Origin: Nitrososphaeraceae archaeon
GTDB taxonomy: Archaea; Thermoproteota; Nitrososphaeria; Nitrososphaerales; Nitrososphaeraceae
Reading direction: 5' to 3'
Assembly: GCA_025922735.1 (NCBI GenBank)
Contig: JAICHI010000051.1
Coordinates: forward strand, 1 to 7,663
Length of the DNA stretch: 7,663 nucleotides
This document shows, piece by piece, positions 1-6,527 of this stretch. Position 1 is the stretch's first letter, and every line of letters begins with the position of its first letter. The position numbers were made by a program, and so were the translations under genes. Below the pieces are notes generated by a model, which did not search any database, was not told where the DNA came from, and was given only the letters and a program-made list of their open reading frames with translations.

Positions 1-1900
1 ACCGCTAATTCCTGAAGCAGAACCCTGCGCAACTGAAAAAGAGTTGATAGAAAAGGCATTCATGATAATCAATGATTATCCAATTATAATCACGTTCAAT
101 GGTGACGACTTTGACCTACCTTATCTCTATGCGCGCTCGCAGGATCCCCGCATTGATCCTAACGGCATTGCGATCCCAAAGGATAAGGTGCCCATAATGG
201 TCAAAAGAGAGTCATTTATCAAACACGGAATGCAGGCGGAGCCGGTCGGAGTCAGGCATGGCATCCACATAGACCTTTACAGGACATTTGACAACAGGTC
301 GATCCAGATCTATGCTTTCAGCCGTGCCTACACTGACCACACCCTGAACGCGATCAGCGAAGCACTGTTGGGCGACTCAAAAATAGAGTTTGAGGGTGAC
401 ATAAGCGACTTGCCAATTCAGAGATTAGCAGAATATTGCCTCAAGGACGCCGACCTCACATATAGGCTGACCAGCTTTAATGACAATCTGCTAATGAAAC
501 TGCTCGTCGTCATTGCAAGAATTGGCCGGCTGTCAGTAGATGATATCGCCCGCTTTGGCGTCAATCAATGGATCAGGGGCATCTTGTACTACGAGCATCG
601 CCAGCGAAATGAGCTGATACCCAGCAGGAGTGAGCTAGAAAAAAAAGGTACTTCGTCGACTACCGCCATCATTAAGGAAAAAAAATATCGAGGTGGCGAG
701 GTCGTTGAGCCTGTACCAGGTATACATTTTAACGTCATTGTCCTTGACTTTGCAAGCCTCTATCCTAGTATTATCAAAGTGCATAATTTATCATACGAAA
801 CCATTAATTGCTCTCATGAAGACTGTAGGGAAAATAAAGTGGAAGGTACAACCCACTGGGTCTGCAGGCACAGGAAAGGTTTGACTTCGTTTCTCATAGG
901 ATCGCTTCGTGACCTAAGGGTCAACTATTACAAACACCTAGCAAAGGACAAGACACTTCCCCCAGAGGAGCGCAAGCTGTATAACGTGGTCAGCCAGGCT
1001 ATCAAGGTTATTCTCAATGCCAGTTATGGAGTCATGGGCGCAGCAATATTCCCTCTCTACTGCCTGCCGGTGGCAGATGCTACTGCTGCCCTTGGCAGGA
1101 CAACCATCAACAGAACTATCAACAAATGCAAAGAGATTGGGATTCGGGTTGTGTATGGGGACACTGACAGCATTTTCCTCAGCAATCCAGACCAAAAGCA
1201 CATAGAGCAACTGGTGCAGTGGGCTAGAGAGACGCTGGGCGTAGACCTTGAAATAGATAAGCAGTACCGCTATGTTGTATTCAGCGACCTCAAAAAGAAC
1301 TACCTCGGAGTCCTATCGGATGGAACGGTTGATGTAAAAGGGCTTACAGGCAAAAAGTCGCATACTCCTCCATTTATCAGAAAGGCATTCTATGATACCC
1401 TGGAAATACTTGGGAAGATCAGCTCGGAGAAAGATTTTGAATCTGCTAAAGAAAAAATTAAGAACGTTATTCAAGAAAATGCCAAGAACTTGGAAGCACA
1501 CAAGATTCCACTTGAAGAATTAAGCTTCAACGTCACCATCAATAAATCATTGAGTACGTATGGCAAGAAGACTGGCTCCAAAACGATGGATGGCAACAGT
1601 AGTGACATTTACAAAGGCCTGCCACAACATATCAAGGCCGCCAAGATGCTTGTGGACGCAAACAAACGCGAGGTTCGAGCCGGTGACGTCATTTCTTATG
1701 TGAAAATAAAGGCAGGCGACGGTGTGAGGCCAGTCGAGCTTTCCAATCCGGAAGAAATTGACACCGAAAAATATCTTGAAACAATGGAGTCGACATTTGA
1801 GCAAGTTATATCTGCCTTGAACTTTGACTTCAGATCAGTCCTAGGCAAGCCACGACAACAGAGTCTTGATGAGCTGTTTTGGAGCAAACCTGCATCATAA
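1..1900 (+). CDS. polB: Family B DNA polymerase, C-terminal two thirds (5' truncated by window)
   Basis: Replicative or repair DNA polymerase with 3'-5' proofreading. The frame is open from base 2, so the true start lies upstream; about 632 residues are visible, and roughly 200 or more N-terminal residues, including exonuclease motif I, are missing. Counting from the TTG at base 44, I see exonuclease motif II (FNGDDFDLPY, residues 18-27), exonuclease motif III (YCLKDADL, 131-138), polymerase motif A (DFASLYPSI, 235-243, base 746), motif B (KVILNASYG, 321-329) and motif C (YGDTDS, 371-376, base 1154). The catalytic aspartates D235, D373 and D375 are intact, so the visible part looks active. 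C256, C261 and C274 after motif A resemble a cysteine cluster I recall from crenarchaeal PolB1. The C-terminus carries QQSLDELF (605-612), a plausible PCNA-interacting box. The family call is secure; the exact PolB subgroup is inferred. Confidence 0.96.
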   Translation, partial: PLIPEAEPCATEKELIEKAFMIINDYPIIITFNGDDFDLPYLYARSQDPRIDPNGIAIPKDKVPIMVKRESFIKHGMQAEPVGVRHGIHIDLYRTFDNRSIQIYAFSRAYTDHTLNAISEALLGDSKIEFEGDISDLPIQRLAEYCLKDADLTYRLTSFNDNLLMKLLVVIARIGRLSVDDIARFGVNQWIRGILYYEHRQRNELIPSRSELEKKGTSSTTAIIKEKKYRGGEVVEPVPGIHFNVIVLDFASLYPSIIKVHNLSYETINCSHEDCRENKVEGTTHWVCRHRKGLTSFLIGSLRDLRVNYYKHLAKDKTLPPEERKLYNVVSQAIKVILNASYGVMGAAIFPLYCLPVADATAALGRTTINRTINKCKEIGIRVVYGDTDSIFLSNPDQKHIEQLVQWARETLGVDLEIDKQYRYVVFSDLKKNYLGVLSDGTVDVKGLTGKKSHTPPFIRKAFYDTLEILGKISSEKDFESAKEKIKNVIQENAKNLEAHKIPLEELSFNVTINKSLSTYGKKTGSKTMDGNSSDIYKGLPQHIKAAKMLVDANKREVRAGDVISYVKIKAGDGVRPVELSNPEEIDTEKYLETMESTFEQVISALNFDFRSVLGKPRQQSLDELFWSKPAS

Positions 1901-1908
1901 TTTATTAT
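1897..1908 (+). promoter_or_regulatory. Putative TATA box for the ureohydrolase gene
   Basis: The A/T-rich stretch ATAATTTATTAT overlaps the polB stop codon. Its centre is about 33 bases before the TTG at 1937 and 54 before the ATG at 1958. Archaeal initiation usually falls about 25-30 bases past the TATA centre, near 1930, which would give a very short leader for the TTG start. The ureohydrolase may therefore have its own promoter, although the 36-base gap also allows read-through from polB. Confidence 0.4.
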
Positions 1909-1936
1909 CAACCGGTTTTGAAGATTTGTGTAAGAG

Positions 1937-2866
1937 TTGGACATACTTTCGCTCTTTATGGTGCCGGAAAGGACAAAGGCAGGTTATAGCTTTGCGGACA
2001 TACCGGTCAGAATTTCATTTAGGGAATCAAATGTAGTTATTTATGGTGTACCTCTTGACATCACCACCAGCTTTGGCAAAGGGACATCTAGGGGACCGGA
2101 GGCAATAAGGCGGACTTCTGCTCTCCAGAGCGAGACATTCATGCTGGATGAAAAGGCCAACATTCATGATCTTGTCGGCATATTCGACCTCGGTGACCTA
2201 AAGCTGCTCAAGACAAAGAACATCACTAACATGCTTGACCATCTTGATTCAACGATCCCAAAGATAGTTGCTTCACTCCGCAACGACAGCAAGATCCCAG
2301 TAATGCTCGGCGGCGAGCATACGCTAACATACTATCAATTGAAGGCACTTGCCAAAGAAGAGCCAATAGTGATACATTTTGATGCTCATCGCGACATGAA
2401 GTCCAACTATGAAAGTCTGAAGATCTGCCATACCACTCCCTTCTATCATTTGCTGAAATATATCCCGGGCGAAAACCTGATCCAAATAGGTATCCGACAG
2501 ACAGACAAAGAAGAAAACGAAACCGCTAGCAAAAATGGTGTTACAACCTTTGATGCGTGGGAGGTGCACAATGATATTGACACTGTCGCAAGGTATTTGC
2601 AAAAGACGACTGCCGGTAAAAAGATCTACATTTCATTTGACATTGACGCCTATGATCTTCCATACGTACCCTGCACTGGCACGCCGGAACCATTTGGCCT
2701 CGACCCATTTCAAGTATTGAAATTAGTCAAGGCGATAGATCTATCAGCTTGCCTGATTGGAATGGATATGGTCGAGGTTGCCTTGAAAAATGGAGACTAC
2801 CGCGAAGGCACACTGGCTACCCAGACATTGTACAGAATATTATCTCGAAAATATGCTAGACCATAA
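1937..2866 (+). CDS. speB: Agmatinase/arginase-family ureohydrolase
   Basis: Mn-dependent hydrolase of the arginase superfamily that splits urea from a guanidino substrate. Agmatine to putrescine plus urea is the most likely reaction in an archaeon, but the sequence does not fix the substrate. The full 309-residue length is typical. Visible motifs are G-x-SRGPEAIR near residues 49-58, GGEH (125-128), HFDAHRD (147-153) and SFDIDAYD (233-240). These supply all six expected metal ligands: H128, D149, H151, D153, D235 and D237. H165 in CHTTPF matches the conserved substrate-side histidine. The third motif departs from the usual consensus: DLPYVPCTGTPEPFG replaces the common DPxxAPGTGTPEPGG form. 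The start is uncertain: TTG at 1937 fits the TATA-like box, whereas ATG at 1958 would shorten the protein by 7 residues. It lies 36 bases after polB and overlaps thrS tail to tail. Confidence 0.9.
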   Translation: MDILSLFMVPERTKAGYSFADIPVRISFRESNVVIYGVPLDITTSFGKGTSRGPEAIRRTSALQSETFMLDEKANIHDLVGIFDLGDLKLLKTKNITNMLDHLDSTIPKIVASLRNDSKIPVMLGGEHTLTYYQLKALAKEEPIVIHFDAHRDMKSNYESLKICHTTPFYHLLKYIPGENLIQIGIRQTDKEENETASKNGVTTFDAWEVHNDIDTVARYLQKTTAGKKIYISFDIDAYDLPYVPCTGTPEPFGLDPFQVLKLVKAIDLSACLIGMDMVEVALKNGDYREGTLATQTLYRILSRKYARP

Positions 2867-4742
2867 TCTGCGGCCTAGATGATAGGCGCAGTGGAAGGTT
2901 CAGCGGAAGGTAGGGCTTGTTCCTTGTTTGCTCCTTGACCTCATTTATTAGCTGATATAGAGTAGTCTCGCGCTGTTTACCCTCATTTCTGTCGCGTACG
3001 ATCAGCTTCTCAGAGTGGATCTCTTTGTCACCAATGACTATAGTGTAGCGCACCCATTCGGTCTCAGATTCACGTATCTTTTTGCCTACCGTTTCATCGC
3101 GGTCATCGATGTCGGCCCTTATCTGGTTTTCAGTCAGCTCTGCCAGTACCTTTTCGCAGTGTACAATGTGCTCTTGGCTGACTGGTATTATACGAACCTG
3201 TGTGTGTGACAGCCAGAGCGGTAGCGAGGCGATGCCACCTTCTTTGGATATCTTGGCCGATTTTTCCAATAGTGCATAGATTATCCGCTCTACTGCGCCT
3301 GAAGGTGAGTTGTGCAGAATTATCGGGTTCTTTTTGGTGCCGTCTTCTTCAACGAACTCTATGCCATAGCGCGCGCCGTTCTCAACATCTATTTGGTCGG
3401 TTGAGAGAGCTGAGGCCTTGCCAAGGCCATCGATGAAATTGAACTCCCACTTGAGTGTGAAGTAAAAGAAGCGCTCCTTCCATGTTTCAACTAGCACCGG
3501 CTTGCCGAACCTGTTGATAAGTTCGGTCATGAAGTCTTTGTTCTCGTTGTAAAAGTCCTCTGTGAATCTTATGGCCATTTCCACATCTTTGATTGTTAGG
3601 CCAAGATCGTTGAGCACGCTTATTGATAGCTCAAAGCGTTTGAGAAACTCCTCCTTTGCCTGATCCAAGTTTCTGCAAAATGCGTGACAGTCAGGCATAG
3701 TGAATGCCCGCAATCGGCGCAAGCCTACTAGCTCACCACTTTTTTCGCGCCTAAATGAGTATCTTGTCAATTCGTATAATTTCAGGGGCAGATGCTTGTA
3801 CGATATATTGAAGTCTTTGGCCATCAGAAACTGGCCAAAGCATGCAGCAAAGCGCAGAAACAGCTGTTTGTTGTCTGAAGTGATGCTGTACTGCCTTGCA
3901 GGGAATCTGTTGAAGTAGCTCTGAAGCGAAGGGTGCTTGGTGTCATACATTATGGGTGTTTCGACCTCAATTCCACCATACTCCATTACCCGCCTTGTGA
4001 TATATTGCTCGATAAGCGACTTCATCAGCCTGCCTTTTGGATAGTAGCGAATATTACCAGCGTCTGATGCAGGTTCGTAGTCGGCTATCGCCAATTTCTT
4101 CATCAGCCGGACGTGCGCAGGCTGTTCGTTGACTGCCCTGTTCTTTGCTATTTCATAGTCTACCAGCATCTGAAGATTCTGGTCCTGTTTTTTGAAGTTG
4201 TAATTGTGGACAGGCGCCATCTGTCCGCCTGGCTGCGCGATGTACCATAACGACTGTAATTTTTCCTCATCCTTGAGTGCAGATGATTCCTTTTCTCTAT
4301 GCAATGGGTCAGCGTGTTTATGCTCTTCCTGCTTTGAAATCTCCCTAGAGTTCTCAGCCAGTGGATGGCCCTTTACCTTGATGTTAAACGACTTTGTCCA
4401 CCCAAAAGGTGCGCGGTAGACCTGGTTTATCGAGTCCTTGGCGAAGCTTTCAACAGATTTGATGATATCAATTGCAAGGGTTGGCGGCGCAAGGTCAGAG
4501 CTCAGATGAGCGTAAGGGTAGATTAGCAGGCGGCTGCTCTTGACCATATCAAGATATTTCTTTATCTCATCGACTGCTATCTTGACAACGCTTTCGTCGT
4601 CTCTGCTCTCAACTGCTACAAAAGCTACCACTAGATCTTCGAGCCTGACCTTAGATTGGGGCACGATCTCTTCAGCGTCCCTGATCTCCTTTTCAATCGG
4701 CTCATATTCAATAAAATCTGAATGGAGCTGCAGCAGTCGCAT
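2856..4742 (-). CDS. thrS: Threonyl-tRNA synthetase, archaeal type
   Basis: Class II synthetase that charges tRNA-Thr with threonine in the cytoplasm. The 628 residues contain, in order: an archaeal-type editing domain related to D-aminoacyl-tRNA deacylase (about 1-140), ending in the KVKGHPLAENSR segment (122-133); a charged linker (about 134-165); the class II core; and an anticodon-binding domain (about 510-605). Motif 1 lies around 258-285, motif 2 is FRRE (330-333) and motif 3 is GAVER (482-486). The zinc ligands expected for ThrRS are present as C301, H353 and H477. There is no bacterial TGS domain. In archaea of this type the N-terminal domain removes serine mischarged to tRNA-Thr. The ATG at 4742 is supported by a TATA-like element 33 bases upstream, implying a nearly leaderless mRNA. 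The last 11 bases overlap the convergent ureohydrolase gene. Confidence 0.97.
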   Translation of the reverse strand: MRLLQLHSDFIEYEPIEKEIRDAEEIVPQSKVRLEDLVVAFVAVESRDDESVVKIAVDEIKKYLDMVKSSRLLIYPYAHLSSDLAPPTLAIDIIKSVESFAKDSINQVYRAPFGWTKSFNIKVKGHPLAENSREISKQEEHKHADPLHREKESSALKDEEKLQSLWYIAQPGGQMAPVHNYNFKKQDQNLQMLVDYEIAKNRAVNEQPAHVRLMKKLAIADYEPASDAGNIRYYPKGRLMKSLIEQYITRRVMEYGGIEVETPIMYDTKHPSLQSYFNRFPARQYSITSDNKQLFLRFAACFGQFLMAKDFNISYKHLPLKLYELTRYSFRREKSGELVGLRRLRAFTMPDCHAFCRNLDQAKEEFLKRFELSISVLNDLGLTIKDVEMAIRFTEDFYNENKDFMTELINRFGKPVLVETWKERFFYFTLKWEFNFIDGLGKASALSTDQIDVENGARYGIEFVEEDGTKKNPIILHNSPSGAVERIIYALLEKSAKISKEGGIASLPLWLSHTQVRIIPVSQEHIVHCEKVLAELTENQIRADIDDRDETVGKKIRESETEWVRYTIVIGDKEIHSEKLIVRDRNEGKQRETTLYQLINEVKEQTRNKPYLPLNLPLRLSSRPQIMV

Positions 4743-4746
4743 CTCT

Positions 4747-4766
4747 TAATCCTAATCCTAATCCTA
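4747..4766. repeat. Hexanucleotide tandem repeat (TAATCC)3 just upstream of thrS
   Basis: Three exact copies of TAATCC plus two bases (GGATTA on the thrS strand) lie from 5 to 24 bases before the thrS ATG. They occupy the space between the presumed TATA box and the start codon, where transcription would initiate. It may be a polymorphic microsatellite able to alter promoter spacing, or simply a chance low-complexity run. Confidence 0.9.
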
Positions 4767-4769
4767 CAT

Positions 4770-4779
4770 CTAATTTAAG
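4770..4779 (-). promoter_or_regulatory. Putative TATA box for thrS
   Basis: CTTAAATTAG on the minus strand is centred about 33 bases before the thrS ATG. This is normal archaeal geometry for an mRNA with a leader of only a few bases. It overlaps the stop codon of the upstream zinc-protein gene, so thrS need not depend on read-through from it. Confidence 0.5.
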
Positions 4780-4981
4780 CCCATCTGGCCCTTTCGTTTT
4801 CCCTGTCTTCCTTTGTAAGTTTTTTCCATTCTTTATAATGATCCCTGCAGAGATAGACTCTCTTGCTGCCGCCCAATCCTAGATCTGGGGCCATGCCAGC
4901 CTTAATCCCGCTCATTGAGCGCTCGGCCTGGTTCCCACAGCTACCGACACTGCAGTTAACGCCCTTGTCTACTCGGCCCAT
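4775..4981 (-). CDS. Small putative zinc-binding protein, 68 residues
   Basis: Function unknown. The protein has a C-x4-C pair (C10, C15) and a C-x2-H pair (C45, H48) separated by a glycine-rich stretch, a layout that would bind one zinc ion. A very charged C-terminal tail follows (YKEWKKLTKEDRENERARW), probably a single helix. It is the size of the many stand-alone zinc-finger proteins of Thaumarchaeota; nucleic-acid or protein binding is a guess. The ATG at 4981 is well supported by a CTTTTTATAG box centred about 30 bases upstream, with no leader or almost none. It lies 32 bases upstream of thrS on the same strand, so co-transcription is possible, but thrS seems to have its own TATA box. 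Confidence 0.8.
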   Translation of the reverse strand: MGRVDKGVNCSVGSCGNQAERSMSGIKAGMAPDLGLGGSKRVYLCRDHYKEWKKLTKEDRENERARWA

Positions 4982-5006
4982 ATGATTGCATGAGATTATA
5001 TGCTGG

Positions 5007-5016
5007 CTATAAAAAG
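5007..5016 (-). promoter_or_regulatory. TATA box of the 68-residue zinc-protein gene
   Basis: CTTTTTATAG on the minus strand is centred about 30 bases before the ATG at 4981. This is close to an ideal archaeal box A for a leaderless transcript. It is one of the clearest promoters in the window. Confidence 0.65.
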
Positions 5017-5046
5017 CTGACTGGATTAGCTTAATACCTCAGGCAG

Positions 5047-5054
5047 TATATAAT
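5047..5054 (+). promoter_or_regulatory. Possible TATA box upstream of the ORF at 5092
   Basis: TATATAAT is centred about 42 bases before the ATG at 5092, predicting a leader of about 12 bases. A second A/T-rich run (CATATAAC, near 5068) lies nearer. The element is symmetric enough to act in either direction, so the assignment is weak. Confidence 0.35.
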
Positions 5055-5091
5055 TACGCCAGTTGCCATATAACGATCCTCTATGTACTAA

Positions 5092-5469
5092 ATGTCTTCA
5101 CCCCCAGGAGCTTCACACACAGATAGTGGCAAGTTTACCGCAGGATGTGGGACAGATAAAGCGATGCACTGTGGCCATTTGCTCTTGCATGGTGACCGTC
5201 AGGCAAAAGGTGGACAAGTAAAGAGCCCAACAACGCCGGCTGGCAAAATTTATAATAAACGTTCAGTGGATTATAATCTCACTCAAGCATGTCCGAAGAC
5301 GACAATAACTTTGACGACAATTTTGATGAAGAGTTCGACGAAGATGAGGATGATGAGTTTGGCGACGAAGATGAGGGCGCCAAGTAGATTTAACTCAAAG
5401 ATCTCCACGAGCTTGAGCTCTTGTACGCTGAACTTGATGACTCCCTGTTTCACTTATCTTTTATTTTGA
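5092..5469 (+). CDS. Possible small Cys/His protein, uncertain ORF
   Basis: Unrecognised 125-residue frame. The first 55 residues look protein-like, with C19, H25, C26, H28 and H33 around the segment MHCGHLLLHGD, which could bind a metal. After about residue 60 the composition becomes odd (Thr/Met/Lys/Ser rich), because the frame runs through a different reading frame of the acidic ORF at 5289-5387. Either the N-terminal part is a real short gene whose 3' end has decayed or shifted frame, or the whole frame is open by chance. A TATA-like box 42 bases upstream gives weak support. It is divergent from the 68-residue zinc-protein gene. Confidence 0.35.
   Translation: MSSPPGASHTDSGKFTAGCGTDKAMHCGHLLLHGDRQAKGGQVKSPTTPAGKIYNKRSVDYNLTQACPKTTITLTTILMKSSTKMRMMSLATKMRAPSRFNSKISTSLSSCTLNLMTPCFTYLLF
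5247..5257 (+). promoter_or_regulatory. Putative TATA box for the acidic peptide ORF
   Basis: ATTTATAATA is centred about 37 bases before the ATG at 5289, predicting transcription from about 5279 and a leader near 10 bases. A second motif, TATAATCTCA (5272-5281), lies just before the start and also occurs before the zinc-protein gene on the other strand. Confidence 0.5.
5289..5387 (+). CDS. Very acidic 32-residue peptide, unknown function
   Basis: The ATG at 5289 opens a 32-residue frame ending at TAG 5385-5387. About 19 residues are Asp or Glu, with only one Lys and regularly placed Phe residues at 8, 12, 16 and 24 (for example NFDDNFDEEF). The bias is too consistent for random sequence, although GAx-rich DNA can produce it by simple repetition. 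A TATA box lies 37 bases upstream. The same frame continues beyond two stops (TAG-ATT-TAA) with a plausible helical segment up to 5519, so this could be the N-terminus of a broken longer gene. Possible roles such as a nucleic-acid mimic or an acidic tail binding a basic partner are speculation. Confidence 0.45.
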   Translation: MSEDDNNFDDNFDEEFDEDEDDEFGDEDEGAK

Positions 5470-5522
5470 CGAATCTCTCTCTACATCAATTTGATCGCAT
5501 GAGATTAAAACATTATGACTGA
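5394..5522 (+). pseudogene. Possible continuation of the acidic ORF after two in-frame stops
   Basis: In the same frame as the acidic peptide, after TAG and TAA, the translation reads LKDLHELELLYAELDDSLF and continues open to TGA at 5520-5522, 42 residues in total. The Leu/Glu spacing suggests an amphipathic helix. No ATG starts it; a TTG at 5421 would give 33 residues. It may be the detached 3' part of one ancestral gene, a separate tiny gene, or chance. Confidence 0.25.
5454..5467 (+). terminator. T-rich putative terminator
   Basis: The run TTATCTTTTATTTT lies 67 bases after the acidic peptide stop. Archaeal RNA polymerase commonly terminates at such U-rich tracts without a hairpin. Confidence 0.3.
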
Positions 5523-5786
5523 GGCTCTTATGATGAGCGTCGGCATGGAATGCATATGACCCCGTGGCTGACTCATATTGGATAGCTATGCGGACTTGCA
5601 ATATGTAGGACGTCATCATACCATGACTGAATGCTGCAAATTTTGAGAACAGAACGAACATGAGCAGGGGTAGCCAGCCAGCTTGGCTTTGGTTATCGGC
5701 TGAGATGCTTCTAGGTGACACAGGAATCCTATGACAAGCAGACCGAGACCTATTGATATGTAAAGGGATGCAAAAGTCAGGTCCAA
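5461..5786 (-). pseudogene. Possible frameshifted two-helix membrane protein remnant
   Basis: Two overlapping minus-strand frames each carry a hydrophobic, membrane-like segment. The first runs from a TTG at 5786 to a stop at 5616 (56 residues) and includes FASLYISIGLGLLVIGFL, a convincing membrane helix. The second is 5721 down to 5461 (86 residues, GTG start) and includes WLPLLMFVLFSKFAAF. Joining them by one frameshift near the shared ...KLAG/AGW... region (about 5670-5690) gives a single small protein with two membrane helices. I do not recognise the family. There is no clear promoter. It may be a decayed gene, a sequencing frameshift or a coincidence. Confidence 0.3.
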
Positions 5787-5814
5787 AGTTCGTTAGAGTA
5801 TGAAATGGTAGCGT

Positions 5815-5842
5815 GGTCTAACCTGTTGATAAAGGTTAGATC
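5815..5842. repeat. Strong inverted repeat / hairpin
   Basis: TCTAACCT (5817-5824) and AGGTTAGA (5833-5840) form a perfect 8-bp stem around an 8-base loop (GTTGATAA). The stem extends by a G-T wobble and a G-C pair to 10 bp. No T-run follows on either strand, so it does not look like a simple terminator. It could be an RNA structure or a dimeric protein-binding site. Confidence 0.6.
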
Positions 5843-5871
5843 TCATGTCCCAGCAGAATCATCTGTAGCTC

Positions 5872-5879
5872 CAAAAAAG
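5872..5879 (-). terminator. T-run downstream of the zinc-ribbon gene
   Basis: On the minus strand a run of six T's (complement of 5873-5878) lies about 40 bases past the stop of the 54-residue zinc-ribbon gene. This suits archaeal U-tract termination. Confidence 0.4.
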
Positions 5880-5915
5880 ACCCTTTCAGCCACAGCTTTG
5901 AGAAGTTTTCAATCT

Positions 5916-6080
5916 TTATTTGTAGTCTGAAAGTATATCACGGTAGCGCGCATCTTTATACGCTATGTACTTGACATATTCGCCATAAGTCATATCAAAT
6001 GAACAATTAGAGCACTTGACAAATGAAAAATCGTCTGCTAGTTCCGCAGCTTCCTTGCAGTCAGGACAGCGAATCTTCAC
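5916..6080 (-). CDS. 54-residue zinc-ribbon protein, unknown function
   Basis: Small single-domain zinc ribbon with two C-x2-C knuckles: CPDC (C5, C8) and CSNC (C23, C26). They are followed by a conserved-looking helical tail beginning SFDMTYGEYVKYIAY. The GTG at 6080 is chosen because a TATTATA-type box is centred about 26 bases upstream, the classic leaderless spacing, and because the frame upstream of it has no protein-like composition. The frame stays open to an ATG at 6308, which would give 130 residues, but that extension runs through the promoter and looks non-coding. The fold suggests nucleic-acid or protein binding, with no specific role visible. Single-gene unit with T-run terminator. 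Confidence 0.75.
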   Translation of the reverse strand: MKIRCPDCKEAAELADDFSFVKCSNCSFDMTYGEYVKYIAYKDARYRDILSDYK

Positions 6081-6100
6081 ATGCCATTTTGAACCCAGAA

Positions 6101-6111
6101 AGTATAATAAT
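6101..6111 (-). promoter_or_regulatory. TATA box of the 54-residue zinc-ribbon gene
   Basis: ATTATTATACT on the minus strand is centred about 26 bases before the GTG at 6080, placing the transcript start at or beside the start codon. This decides the start of the gene. Confidence 0.6.
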
Positions 6112-6474
6112 GTTGCCAAACTTTGGTCGGAGCTGTAATAGGTTATAAGCCAAACAAGTGTCAGATAACCTGTGGACAGCGTGAGATGAATGTCTAACGG
6201 CAGAGTTTGAGAATCGATGCAAGCAAGCCGAGGTCCGGACTGTATTTTACATCTATTTGTTTTGATAGTGGTTTGCAATGAACTTGCGATGCGAGTAGAC
6301 ATCATCATCTTTACAACAAGATAGAAAGCAGCTCAGGTTACTTTCGTTGCTTGGCTTTGGCAATGAAACTGCAGGGGGTGAAGGATGAGGGATGATATAC
6401 ATATAACGTCGGCACGAAGCTAAAGTACATCTATTGTAGTAGGAAGCCGGGTCAAGGTGCAAGGTGCAGAGACT

Positions 6475-6501
6475 GCGGCTAGAATATCAAAACCGCTTTT
6501 T
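6475..6501 (+). terminator. Weak hairpin plus T5
   Basis: GCGG (6475-6478) can pair with CCGC (6493-6496) around a 14-base loop, followed by five T's. The short stem makes this a weak candidate. It would end any transcript started from the TATA-like run near 6400. Confidence 0.25.
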
Positions 6502-6527
6502 AATAATCATTTCAGATTTTCTCTCAC

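Noticed and set aside
938..1944. Minus-strand frames of 62-90 residues inside polB
   Set aside because: Antisense shadows of the polymerase frame; no independent motif or promoter.
3015..4749. Several plus-strand frames of 64-78 residues
   Set aside because: They are antisense shadows of thrS, whose full-length conserved protein explains the sequence.
4983..5507. 16-base near-repeat as recombination or attachment sites of a small inserted element
   Set aside because: One mismatch in 16 bases is within chance for this window, and there is no integrase or other mobility gene between the copies.
6081..6308. N-terminal extension of the 54-residue zinc-ribbon gene to an ATG at 6308 (130-residue frame)
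   Set aside because: The added 76 residues have no protein-like pattern and cover the TATA box placed 26 bases before the GTG at 6080.
6253..6462. 69-residue minus-strand frame
   Set aside because: Irregular composition, no motif, no placed promoter, and it overlaps other low-complexity sequence.
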